Origin: Apostichopus japonicus
Taxonomy: Eukaryota; Echinodermata; Holothuroidea; Aspidochirotida; Stichopodidae
Length of the DNA stretch: 12,500 nt
Direction: 5' to 3'
Assembly (NCBI RefSeq): GCF_037975245.1
Contig: NC_092568.1
Coordinates: forward strand, 31,327,501-31,340,000
Each line of letters begins with the position of its first letter. Position 1 is the first letter of the stretch. The notes below the pieces were generated by a model. The model was given only the letters and a program-made list of their open reading frames with translations, ran no database searches and was not told the origin of the DNA. Shown here in pieces: positions 1-8,163 of this stretch. The position numbers and the translations under genes were made by a program.

Positions 1-2
1 AA

Positions 3-483
3 AGATTCATGCGAAACAGGATAGACAAAGAGGTCCACATCTTCCGCTATTAACTGTAAACAATACCGTATAATGTTGTACTTGCTTGTACTACCTGTTT
101 CGTGGACAAAACGATCGTCTGCAAGTTCAGAGTGCTTTTTGGTTTCCCATAAAAGACAAGCTATGCAGTCACACTTTACCGAACTTGCAAATTTGTGAAA
201 AGGCTTAGGATGCAATGACTATAAGACGGATCGCAAAGTCGGTAATATCTATATTACGGTTAGATTCGTCCGACACGGCAACAAGCAGGAAGGCTGTACT
301 CAAAGCCGAAGATTTCGTTGGCACAAATCTTTCGACAAGCAACGGACAGATCGTCGTTTCTCTACAGTTACTAAAATCGTAGGGTCTCCACTGTTTGTCA
401 ATGTTAGAAGAAACATTCAACAAGAAAACCAAATCATCAAAAGAGGATTTAAATTGTTTTTGGTACCATAAAAGTAGTAAATG
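3..483 (-). pseudogene. von Willebrand factor A (vWA)-like domain, apparently broken
   Basis: vWA domains are secreted or cell-surface adhesion modules that bind ligands through a metal site (MIDAS). Two open segments in the same strand order resemble the family. At 440-235 the translation has FDDLVFLLNVSSNID (strand beta-1 and MIDAS region) and, further on, PLLVERF and SDESNRNIDITDF, spaced as in vWA. At 134 down to the window edge it has HSELADDRFVHETGST and an IRYCLQLIAED helix, matching the next part of the fold. The first frame ends in a TAA (207-205), and about 100 nt (234-135) separate the segments without a consensus GT..AG pair. No AG acceptor lies between the upstream stop and DDLVFLL; the first one, at about 380, would cut off beta-1. 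The MIDAS D-x-S-x-S reads N-x-S-x-N. I infer a decayed exon downstream of the Kazal gene or from a related paralogue. It could be a live exon with odd splicing. Family recognition is by eye only. Confidence 0.45.
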
Positions 484-1471
484 TTAATAATATTATGCAG
501 TTAACATGTCTATAAATGTTAAAATATGTTGTGTTTGATACAAAAATGATCTGCAGCGTTGTAGCTTAGTCCATTATGTTGAGAGGGGTAACTTAATTTG
601 GCTTTAAATAAAAACAAACTGGAAATATATCTATAACGTAAATCACTTCTTGTGTGGCAGATGACGTATAAGGAACACATTTATATTTTATGTATTCTGA
701 AATCAATTTCTCATTTCACTACTCAAAAATGTATATTACATGCCAACTTTATACATCACGAGTAGAACCCCTGTGACAAATATTACCAGCGGTACAGCTA
801 GGACCCTTCCAATGTCATATGCGAGTTAATTGGGTCACACTTCCGGTGTCCATGCATGCTAAGTTCTTCGATACCGCCCTAATTACCTTTCGGGGAAACA
901 TTTCGTTCTGTAGTTTTGATTTTAAGATGAAGTCACGTAAGATGGCGCCTGGGCACGAAAACCAACAAATTGATCCACTTTCAACCCAAATCTCTTTACA
1001 TTGATATTGTTACCTCGTGATCATGACGGTATGACGTCAATGGAAGCATAACGAGTCTCTTGTGAAAGGGAATAGACATGTTAACTTCTGACTATTAGCT
1101 CGATCACAACAGGGTATTTCCTGGTTAAAGGTTGGTTAGTGATCTACATTGTACAGTGTATTTTATAAGAACATGCAGACACAACACATGATCTGCAATG
1201 TTTGAGTTCGAATAATTAAACATCTAACCATCTGACCTCATGTTGTCGCTCGGTCTGTTTTTGTCAGATAATGTTATAAATTCTGCAAACATTTAATTTA
1301 TTCATTAGCGATGAAATCTGCCATTTCATCAGGACGTGGTTTTTGAACAGATATGCTAATATATTCATTCATATAAACTTTACTTCAAGAACCTTCGTAT
1401 CTCTTCATTTGTAGGAAGTATAGGACTTAAAAGTAGCAGAGCTCTTTTCGTTTATCCATTTGTTTACTTAC
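484..1471. other. Non-coding stretch, intron or intergenic
   Basis: No supportable exon was found on either strand. It is AT-rich with scattered stops. A perfect cAMP-response-type 8-mer TGACGTCA lies at 1032-1039. The short plus-strand frame at 819-1004 has no domain signature and no convincing splice context. Confidence 0.5.
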
Positions 1472-1609
1472 CTACAGACTTGCAGGATTTCCCGCCACAG
1501 CAGTCATCACAACACACCTGGTCTGGTTTGCAATCACATGTTTGGCTTCTAATTACGTCAGCACAAAAGACATCAACCAATTTACAATCAAGGCACTCTT
1601 CCGGCAAAT
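1472..1609 (-). CDS. Exon: ten-cysteine module of the Kazal-repeat secreted protein
   Basis: A 138-nt, 46-codon internal exon with phase 1 at both ends. The acceptor is a pyrimidine-rich tract ending TAACAAG before ATTTGCC, and the donor is CTGTAG followed by GTAAGT, a strong consensus. Joined to the preceding Kazal exon (ending GAA G) the junction codon is GAT (Asp). The translation has ten cysteines: EECLDCKLVDVFC, then SQTCDC, then VCCDDCCGGKSC. The adjacent CC pairs and CxC suggest a small disulfide-knotted extracellular module. I do not recognise the family; it is not a Kazal domain (no CGSDG core). A stop codon lies just upstream of the acceptor in this frame, so the exon edge there is real rather than an open-ended frame. 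Likely role: an extracellular spacer or ligand-binding module downstream of the inhibitor domains. Splice sites and cysteine density make coding status likely; function is unknown. Confidence 0.7.
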
Positions 1610-3481
1610 CTTGTTATACGTAAACAAAAACAGTAAAATCACATTTCAACAAAATGACGTCATGCAAACTCAATGATAAAAATCATATAATAAAGCAGAT
1701 TATCATATTAAATAAAATATTTGGTGTAATCAACTTGAATACATTGTTGACTCCAGTGGTTCATTTTTAAATCATGTTGACTTCCAGACTTCCAGACAAC
1801 ATGGATCTTGTTTTGCATCCTGTACCAACAATTCCAGTATTTTGTATGTTTTCTCTCCAACAAGAGGTCACTTTTTTTTTTAAATTTACAACCTTATAGT
1901 TAACTTTTTCCTTCAAAGCGGTCCGGCGCTTTTCATGATTACAAAAACGGTAAGTGGATATTTGTCATAACACACAATGATTGCCCTTTTATCAATGCAT
2001 GAAGAGGGGCAAATAAACTTGATATCGTTTAAAGCTGTTGCGTCGTTTTGTACAGAATATGCTGCCTATAACGCTTGAACGGTAAGGCATGTTATGGATA
2101 GGGAAATACATTTGCTGTTAGGACGAACGGAACCAGAATGTTTCAGGCATAATGTTGTACGTTTTTGTGCATTCATGTTTGGACACATGCATAATGATTA
2201 TGTGGTACATTGATGGGTAACATATCCTCACAACCCCCCCCCCCTCACCTTCCCCTTCCCTCCATCTCTCTTTCTCCACCTCGCTCTCCGTCTTTCTATC
2301 TCTCCCAGGTTTTGTAATCAGAATACCTTGCTTGAATAATTCATATTCCTTAATGAAAATCATATCAGATAGACGGGACTCGTCTCAATTTCAAATTTAA
2401 CGATGTTACCGTATCAAATTCTAAATCCCACGATTTGTAACTAATACGCTATAACATCTCTAGAAAATCTTTGAAGATGCGGGTTGTGTTTTTTTTATGT
2501 GTTATGTATATTGATCCAAGTAACGCATATAGTGTATGTTTAAAAGAGCGCTGTTTTTTATTAAAATAGAGTTCATTCTTTGAGCTTTCTTTGTCAAGAA
2601 TTTGACCCATAAAATAAGTATACAAAGTATAAAATTTAAAGCAGTTAAATGAAGGCAAGAATTAGTTCAACATGCTACAACCTCACGGGGGGATTGGGAC
2701 TTTCAACTACATTCCAATAAAATTAAATTCCTCTGAAATGTATTTGTGTGGCTGAAAATTAGTCAAATGGCCATGCTGTTGGTCTTAAATCTGGAGAAAG
2801 ACCATAAGACAGCGGCATAACTAGGACTTGGAGAGATAAACAAATCTCTTCCAACCATGGTTGAGCTTGGCTGAATTTGGACTTCACTTTGGGAGCGGAT
2901 AATTGTTTACGGTTAACGGGTTAACTGCTTTAATTGTAAACTGGTTAACAGACTTATTTTTTTGACAGTTAATCAGTCATTTAAAATCGTCTGGATTTTT
3001 TTTTCTGCCGACGCCATTACTAATGTATTGATTGCCTTGAGTCATATTTTCAATCATCGTTACTGGTTTCTTCTATTTTTCGATTTTGTTGTTTGGTGAA
3101 AGAGCATCAATCGAAGTACAATGATTTTGAGAAATTAAGGAGTATTGAATGTGTTATAAAGCATTTTTATATTGTTTCGGTAAATGTAAATATTACTCCA
3201 AGCGAGCAGACGAAAGGGTTGGAGTTCAGTCTGCTTAACATGTTATTCTTCTAGCTCAAAATCTAAACGGTCAAGATATAGAAATTTGCAGTTGTCATTA
3301 TAGGCCCAGCTATCATGTGGTAGTTATAGGATATGCCATTTCAAACCTCTCTGTATATGTATATGCCATATGGGGATTATAAAACCTAGCTTAGTGTGTA
3401 AGTCAATGACACTATTAATGGTCATACGATACCTAGATACAGTGCATGTACCGCGAATATTGTCGGTAGATATAGGCTTAC
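1610..3481. other. Intron between the last Kazal exon and the Cys-rich exon
   Basis: About 1.87 kb with no supportable exon on either strand. It holds an 11-C homopolymer at 2234-2244 inside a CT-rich tract (about 2233-2310), a TGACGTCA site at 1655-1662, and from about 2485 onward the start of the first segmental-duplication unit. Open frames here are translations of low-complexity or AT-rich DNA. Confidence 0.55.
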
Positions 3482-3634
3482 CTTCACAAACCGAGAATTC
3501 AGCGATAGTCAAAAAAGGGTCATCACAGCGTCGGGCCAGATTAAAGAAACATGAATTACTATAGATTTCACCATCGGAGCCACAGACGGGATCGAATTGC
3601 AGGGTACAAATGCGTGACTTACACAGTTGGTCGT
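3482..3634 (-). CDS. Exon: Kazal-type inhibitor domain (P1 Leu)
   Basis: Kazal domains are small extracellular inhibitors that present a rigid loop to serine proteases. This 153-nt, 51-codon exon has phase 1 at both ends, acceptor TTGCGTTCTTATAG before ACGACC and donor GAAG followed by GTAAGC. The translation has six cysteines (C1 in DDQLC, C2 in SRIC, C3 in FDPVCGSDG, C4 in YSNSC, C5 in ARRC, C6 in FSVC) around the family signature PVCGSDGxxYxNxC. Counting from C2, the predicted P1 residue is Leu (C-T-L-Q-F), which in the family favours chymotrypsin- or elastase-like enzymes. It is the last Kazal unit before the ten-cysteine exon, 204 nt after exon 3839-3991. A second, internal GTAAGT at 3622-3617 (at the first Cys codon) is a potential cryptic donor. 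It was duplicated to give the broken copy at 4847-4975. Confidence 0.88.
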
Positions 3635-3838
3635 CTATAAGAACGCAAAAATGATTTACGATAAAGCACAAAGAATGAATCCTTATTAGTCAGATGTAAA
3701 AACCTTTCAAGAGTAACAACGGCACAGATGACTAAATACTAACTTAACATTAAAACATTGACGGACTAAAAGGAACTGTCAAATATGTAAGATGACTGGG
3801 ATATATTTTGATGTATAAAAAAAAGAATTGTTTCTTAC

Positions 3839-3991
3839 CACACGTGCTGTAATGGTCAATGGTCAAACTAGGGTTGTCGCAGACCTGAGCTTGGTCAAAT
3901 ATACATTTGTTACTGTACGTAGTGCCATCTGATCCACAAATCGGGAAATATTCCAAAGTACAAATGCGGGGTTCCCTGCACCTGTCGTCAT
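3839..3991 (-). CDS. Exon: Kazal-type inhibitor domain (P1 Leu), copy 1 of a near-identical pair
   Basis: A 153-nt exon, phase 1-1, with acceptor TTGCACCAAACAG before ATGACG and donor TGTG followed by GTAAGA. The domain reads DDRC, REPRIC, then TLEYFPICGSDGTTYSNKC, then QAQVC and DHYSTC, giving the six Kazal cysteines. The reactive-site segment C-T-L-E-Y is the same five residues as in avian ovomucoid third domain (established knowledge), so P1 is Leu and chymotrypsin, elastase or subtilisin-type targets are plausible. It differs from exon 5176-5328 by one synonymous base (Ile ATA versus ATC), while the flanking introns differ more. Its junction codons rebuild Asp on both sides. It sits between exon 5176-5328 upstream in the transcript and exon 3482-3634 downstream. 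Confidence 0.9.
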
Positions 3992-4540
3992 CTGTTTGGT
4001 GCAATAAAACACTTCATATATCATTTGTATGTATCATGAATAAATACAAATAGGAAAAGGAGTATAATTATTTTATCGACTGAATATTTACCACAAATTA
4101 AGATGAAAAAGTTCCTCATTTAGGTTAGCCATTCCATCCCTCTCCCGATCCCGACCCCACCACACCCCACCTCACAGCTCCATTGTATTAATAAATCCAT
4201 TTTGTTGTATCATGTGTAATGTATATAGATCCAAGCAACACACATAGTGCATGATACAAGAGCGCTGTATTAAATTAAAATATTATGCATTCTTTGAGCT
4301 TCCTTTTGTCTAAACTTTGACTAATAAAATAGGTATATAAAGTTATAAAAATCAAAATAGTAAAAAGTAAGGGGCTGGAATTATTTCAAAATGCTACAGC
4401 CTCGTGGGGCTTTCAAATACATTCCAATTAAATTGAATTCCTCTCAAATGTATTTGTGTGGCTGATAATCACCCAAATGGCCACGTTGCTGGTCTTAAAT
4501 CTGGAGAAAGACCCTCAGACAGCGTCGTAACTAGGACAAT

Positions 4541-4757
4541 GCAGAGCCACCCGAGGCCCGGTGACAGGTACCGAAAAATAGGAAAATACCCAGCCAACGA
4601 GGTCGGCCCAATTTAAAAATGAAAGATAAGATTCTCTCCCTATGCCAACCAAAATTGCAATGCATAGGAAAACCTGGCCTAAGCAGAGAAATCACGAGAA
4701 TGCATATCCTGGCGTTTAGTAATGCGAAATATAAAACAATCTCGTCCAATTAAGTCC
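4541..4757. other. Unit-specific insert in duplication unit 2
   Basis: About 215 bp lie between CTAGGAC and the shared (T/G)TCCAAC.ATG(A/G)TTGAGC block in unit 2. Unit 1 has only about 30 unrelated bases at that point. The insert is moderately GC-rich at its left end (GAGGCCCGGTGACAGG). I see no terminal inverted repeat, poly-A tail or clear target duplication, so it could be an insertion here or a deletion from unit 1. Confidence 0.5.
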
Positions 4758-4846
4758 AACTATGATTGAGCTTGGCTGAATTTGGACTTTGGAGTTAGAA
4801 TTAGCACGGAAGGGTTGGGGTTCAGTCTGCTAAACATGTTCTTCTT

Positions 4847-4975
4847 CGGTAGTCAAGTAAGGGTCAACACAGCGTCGGGCCAGATCAAAGAAACATGCAT
4901 TATAGATTTCACTATCGAAGCCACAGACGGGTTAGTATTGCAAGGTACAAATGCGTGACTTACACAGTTGGTTGT
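4847..4975 (-). pseudogene. Broken duplicate of Kazal exon 3482-3634
   Basis: The acceptor context TTGCGTTCTTATAG is kept, and the frame starts with the same C1 and C2 region as the parent exon. An in-frame TAA (4934-4932) falls just before the PVCG core. Three bases are missing in the YSNSC region (now YNAC) and the core Gly-Ser changes to Gly-Phe. Similarity stops at about 4847, where a deletion joins the exon interior to sequence that lies beyond the intron in unit 1. The last cysteine and the splice donor are therefore gone. If the acceptor were still used the exon would end the protein early; more likely it is skipped, since phase 1 on both sides lets 5176-5328 join 3839-3991 directly. 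Confidence 0.85.
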
Positions 4976-5175
4976 CTATAAGAACGCAAAAATGATTTAC
5001 GATAAAGCACAAAGAATAATTCCTTATAAGTCAGATGTAAAACCTTTCATGAGTAACAACGGCACAGTTGACTAAATACTAACTTAACATTAAAACATAA
5101 ACGGACTAAAAGGAACTGTCAAAATGTAAGATAACTGGGAGATATTTTGATGTATAAAAGTGAATTGTTTCTTAC

Positions 5176-5328
5176 CACACGTGCTGTAATGGTCAATGGT
5201 CAAACTAGGGTTGTCGCAGACCTGAGCTTGGTCAAAGATACATTTGTTACTGTACGTAGTGCCATCTGATCCACAAATCGGGAAATATTCCAAAGTACAA
5301 ATGCGGGGTTCCCTGCACCTGTCGTCAT
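5176..5328 (-). CDS. Exon: Kazal-type inhibitor domain (P1 Leu), copy 2 of a near-identical pair
   Basis: A 153-nt exon, phase 1-1, with acceptor TTGCACCAAACAG and donor TGTG followed by GTAAGA, both identical to exon 3839-3991. The protein encoded is identical to that exon, including C-T-L-E-Y at the reactive loop and the ICGSDGTTYSNKC core. It lies in duplication unit 2, 393 nt after exon 5722-5874 in transcription order. The exon is 152/153 identical to its partner, clearly higher than the surrounding intron, which shows several indels and substitutions. That implies purifying selection or recent gene conversion confined to the exon. Confidence 0.9.
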
Positions 5329-5721
5329 CTGTTTGGTGCAATAAAGCATTTCATATATCTGTTGTATGTATCATGAATAAATACAAATAGCGAAAGGAGT
5401 TTAATTATATTATCGACTGAATGTTTACCACAAATTAAGATGAAAAAGTCCCTTATTTGGGTTAGCCATTCTATCCCTCTCTCCCACCACACTCACAGCT
5501 CCATTTTACTAGTAAATCCATTTGTTTCAAAGATATTTTAATGGGTTTGCCAAAATGGAATGTTCCGCTCTCTCTCGAAATGTGTGCCCCCATCACAAGA
5601 TTAAAAGCCTCTTCTGCCAGCATGAAATGTGTAGATAACCAGGTGTAACATCAGCAACTCCAATTGAATTTGTGTTATTACAACTTTACAGTTACATATT
5701 AGTAATACGTATTTAACTTAC

Positions 5722-5874
5722 CACACGTGCTGTAATGGTCTATCGTCAGGGTAGAGTCATCACAGAGCTTAGCTAGATCGAAGAGACACTTGTTACTGTA
5801 GGTTCTTCCGTCAGATCCACAAATCGGGAAATATTCCTTGGTACAAGTACGAGGTTCATTACACCTGTCGTCAC
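5722..5874 (-). CDS. Exon: Kazal-type inhibitor domain (P1 Lys)
   Basis: A 153-nt exon, phase 1-1, with acceptor ending CCCATGAG before GTGACGAC and donor TGTG followed by GTAAGT. The translation has DDRC, NEPRTC, TKEYFPICGSDGRTYSNKC, DLAKLC and DHYSTC, with all six Kazal cysteines. The predicted P1 is Lys (C-T-K-E-Y), so this domain is expected to favour trypsin-like enzymes, unlike its Leu-P1 neighbours. It lies outside the recent duplication but is clearly the nearest relative of exons 5176-5328 and 3839-3991, so it marks an older duplication of the same module. The junction codon with the upstream exon is GGT (Gly). The acceptor's pyrimidine tract is weak, which is the least certain part of the call. 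Confidence 0.88.
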
Positions 5875-7076
5875 CTCATGGGTTAATGAAATGGGTATTT
5901 GTATGATTATTTTGAAAGGAGGGAAAGTTTTATTATTTGGTGATTATTTGAGTGTATATATACTTTATTGATGTGTCACAGCCATACACAATGTTCACAA
6001 GTAAAGCATGGTGCTACATATTGGTGTACTTGGTTGCTTACGACGGCGCAAAGTGAAAATTATTTACCTCATTATTCAATGACGTTCATAGAATTTCAAT
6101 ATTCATATATGGGCGGGGTATATAACGATCCTGACGGAAAATATATTCGAGCAAAACAACGTTCAAAATTGTAAAATTTTCTACTTTTATTCCACCACTT
6201 GAAGTTAAGATTTGAATAGATAAGCTATTTATTTATTTCGGTATGGCATCGTGGGGTCAATGAGGAAAATCATAGAAAAGGAGCTGATCGAATACAAAAC
6301 ATCCTGCAGCTTAGCATATAAATAATTACGTAATAAGAAGATGCAGATGTACGCCATAAATTTGCTATAAGCTGCAATTTATCTTATGAAAACGAAAACG
6401 AAAACAAAGACTTTCGCTAACAGTATAGGCCTATATATATGTAGCCTCCTAGCAACAGCAAGGATGTTTCGATTGAAGCGACTCGTTAAAACTCGGGTCA
6501 CTGGATAGTATGGTCGCATTCAACATTCTCACTGAATCAAGTAATATAAAATCCGTAATTGCCAAATAAGAGGAAGTTTGTAAAAAGTGACGTCACAGAT
6601 CTCTCTAATTTGCGTCATTGTTTAGTTTTTTAAGAACGTTTTCTCAGGGACCTCGGATGCCGACTTTATCATATTACTAGTTTCTTGATAACACACTTGC
6701 TCTCGGGGAGGGGATGGTGGGGCTTGTGCCAAGTTAATTTAGTCGGGTTTGTTCCTGTTTATGCTAGGTAATCAATTAGGCTTGAGTCCCTTTCTATCCA
6801 ATATGTACGAACACAAAGGCCATCAGAGGAGACGCAAATATACAGTCTATGCGATCATTATATATGCAAACCGCATTCAGCAACATTCACTATAGCACGA
6901 TATTGCAGAGTGATGTCGTTTGTTTATGCTACTCGCCCACTTTCAGGATGTTGAACACGATGTATAAATAGCTCCTGAGCTCTTGGCATATAATATATAT
7001 AGCCCCCAGCACGTACCAATCCCGTGATAAGCACGGTATACGTCGTGACACATCCTGAACAGATCGTGCTTGTTGG
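5875..7076. other. Part of the large intron, before the foldback element
   Basis: No supportable exon. Contents include a perfect TGACGTCA at 6588-6595, a short GAAAAC hexamer run at 6388-6405, a TAGGCCTATATATAT stretch near 6426, and from about 7008 CpG-rich sequence with CGTG and CACG words that resumes on the other side of the inserted element. The plus-strand frame at 5968-6174 lacks any family signature. Confidence 0.5.
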
Positions 7077-7082
7077 CGAACA
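7077..7082 (+). repeat. Left target-site duplication, CGAACA
   Basis: Six bases, CGAACA, immediately precede the left inverted tip (TATGGCAAG). The same six follow the right tip (CTTGCCATA) at 10301-10306. The match stops exactly at the tips on both sides, as expected for a transposition footprint. Confidence 0.75.
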
Positions 7083-7114
7083 TATGGCAAGCCGTTTTAA
7101 CATTTACCTCGCAA
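7083..7114 (+). repeat. Left terminal inverted tip (32 bp)
   Basis: It begins TATGGCAAGCCGTTTTAAC and ends CCTCGCAA. It is the exact reverse complement of 10269-10300. The truncated internal versions are at 8691-8712 (inverted) and 8714-8740 (direct). Confidence 0.88.
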
Positions 7115-7617
7115 TTCGACTTAAGTCGAATACATTTCACTTAAGTGGAATACATTCTACTTAAGTGGAATGTTATTCCACTTAAGTAAAATGTATTCCA
7201 CTTAAGTGGAATTCAATTTCACTTAAGTGGAAATGGAAATTTCTATTTCACTTAAGTGGAAATGCATTCCACTTAAGTGGAATTGTATTTCACTTAAGTG
7301 GAAATGCATTCCACTTAAATGGAATTGTATTTCACTTAAGTGGATGCATTTCCACTTAAGTGAAATACAATTCCACTTAAGCTAAATAGCCCATCTATTT
7401 CACTTAAGTGGAATACAATTCGACTTTAGTGAAATTCTATTCCACTTAAGTGAAATACAATTCTTCTTAAGTGGAATGCATTTCCACTTAAGTGGAATTG
7501 TATTCCACTTAAGTGGAATACAATTTCACTTAAGTGGAATAATACCTTTTGGGCGTCAATTTCACTTATGTGGAATTCTATTCTGCTTAAGTAAAATACA
7601 ATTCCACTTAAGTGGAA
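7115..7617. repeat. Palindromic subrepeat array A (left arm, copy 1)
   Basis: About 24 units of 21 bp. Each is a 16-bp palindrome of type TTYCACTTAAGTGRAA plus a 5-bp spacer, commonly TTGTA, TACAA or TGCAT. I count about 20 intact CTTAAG centres by eye. The first unit is the variant TTCGACTTAAGTCGAA. Irregular points near 7385 and 7545 (GCTAAATAGCCCATC; CTTTTGGGCGTC) recur in array C. Confidence 0.93.
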
Positions 7618-7635
7618 ATGTTGGTATGTGGCTTA

Positions 7636-7643
7636 TATATAAA
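7636..7643 (+). promoter_or_regulatory. TATA-like box upstream of the element's small ORF
   Basis: TATATAAA lies just inside the unique centre of copy 1, 87 bp before the ATG at 7730. The same box is at 9240-9247 in copy 2. Promoter function is inferred from sequence and position only. Confidence 0.4.
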
Positions 7644-7729
7644 TACAATTTAGGGTAATGTTCGTCGTAACGCATTCAATTGCTCATCACATATGATGAT
7701 GTAGTCGATCCTCGTTGCACGTGTACATC

Positions 7730-8020
7730 ATGGCTATGGCTAATCATTCACAACTAACATTGCTGGAATGCGATCAAATAATTGTTGTTGTTAGAGACAC
7801 AATTCGAAGTGTTGTTTCCTCACTTGCACAGGGGAAAAATCAGTATGATGCACAACAGAGGCGACTTACATCCTGTTTAAGTAACATAGGCCGTTACTTT
7901 TTAGATAGTGAAACTTTTGACGAAATAAAAGATTCCATCCAAAACCCAAAATCCAAAGAAAGTAATACGTTCTCTTGCCCTTGTCAATGCGTTTTTGGCT
8001 GTAGCTCCAACCACTTGTAA
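7730..8020 (+). CDS. Small open frame carried by the foldback element, copy 1
   Basis: A 96-codon frame from ATG 7730 (ATCATGGCTATGG context) to TAA 8018-8020. I do not recognise the protein. It begins MAMANHSQLTLLECDQ, has a hydrophobic and charged stretch IIVVVRDTIRSVVSS, a basic patch AQQRRL, a SETFDEIKDSIQ segment, and a cysteine-rich tail FSCPCQCVFGCSSNHL. There is no signal peptide and no transposase catalytic motif. It sits between the two palindrome arms with a TATA-like box upstream. Copy 2 keeps the same frame over 89 codons, and its two length differences inside the frame are each 6 nt, so the frame is preserved, but point changes include several amino-acid replacements. It could be a non-autonomous element's chance frame or an exon of a longer spliced gene (an AAAG-GTAATA donor-like site appears in copy 2). 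Confidence 0.35.
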   Translation: MAMANHSQLTLLECDQIIVVVRDTIRSVVSSLAQGKNQYDAQQRRLTSCLSNIGRYFLDSETFDEIKDSIQNPKSKESNTFSCPCQCVFGCSSNHL

Positions 8021-8073
8021 TTTATTTGCTATGGCTTTATTTTGGTAATGGTATTCGTCAGGTACCAGGTCAG

Positions 8074-8085
8074 GTACGTACGTAC
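8074..8085. repeat. GTACGTACGTAC palindrome, first of pair (copy 1)
   Basis: A 12-bp perfect palindrome, paired with an identical one at 8164-8175, 78 bp downstream. Both recur in copy 2 at 9675-9686 and 9743-9754. The intervening sequence could form the loop of a hairpin. Confidence 0.7.
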
Positions 8086-8163
8086 ACACACCTTGCACGG
8101 ATGTTAAGTGCTAGCTGGATCCCGATGGAAAGCCGATATTCATTGTGCACATATCGAAACCAC

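Larger units (their letters stand above)
2485..4201. repeat. Segmental tandem duplication, unit 1
   Basis: Unit 1 aligns with 4202-5524 in the same orientation. Shared landmarks are the ATCCAAG..AGAGCGCTGT block (2514 and 4229), the TTGTGTGGCTGA..TCTGGAGAAAGACC block (2742 and 4454), TTGAGCTTGGCTGAATTTGG (2862 and 4765), the GGTTGG(A/G)GTTCAGTCTGCT block (3218 and 4813) and two Kazal exons with their introns. The unit carries exons 3482-3634 and 3839-3991. It contains about 300 bp (roughly 2890-3190) absent from unit 2. The end near 4201 is marked by the shared AAATCCATTT; boundaries are good to about 10-20 bp. Confidence 0.85.
4202..5524. repeat. Segmental tandem duplication, unit 2
   Basis: Second copy of 2485-4201, directly adjacent and in the same orientation. 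Relative to unit 1 it has about 215 bp of extra sequence (4541-4757), lacks the equivalent of about 2890-3190, and has a further deletion that removes the equivalent of about 3254-3500, including the donor and last part of the first Kazal exon. It keeps an intact copy of the second exon (5176-5328). The unit ends at about 5524, after the shared AGTAAATCCATTT stretch. Confidence 0.85.

Noticed and set aside
2118-2363. An 81-codon minus-strand frame
   Set aside because: It is driven by the CT-rich and poly-C tract, giving low-complexity Glu/Gly/Arg runs with no domain or splice signal.
3370-3564. Plus-strand frame across the Kazal exon
   Set aside because: It is the antisense shadow of exon 3482-3634, whose cysteine pattern and splice sites settle the strand. 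The same applies to 11773-11973.
7083-7090. An 8- or 9-bp target duplication in place of 6 bp
   Set aside because: Moving the boundary inward gives CGAACATAT on the left against ATACGAACA on the right, which are not direct repeats. Only the 6-bp CGAACA fits.
6943-7140. A 65-codon minus-strand frame (and 10222-10419 plus) beginning with a shared segment
   Set aside because: The shared part is just the transposon tip read in frame; the rest is unrelated flanking sequence.
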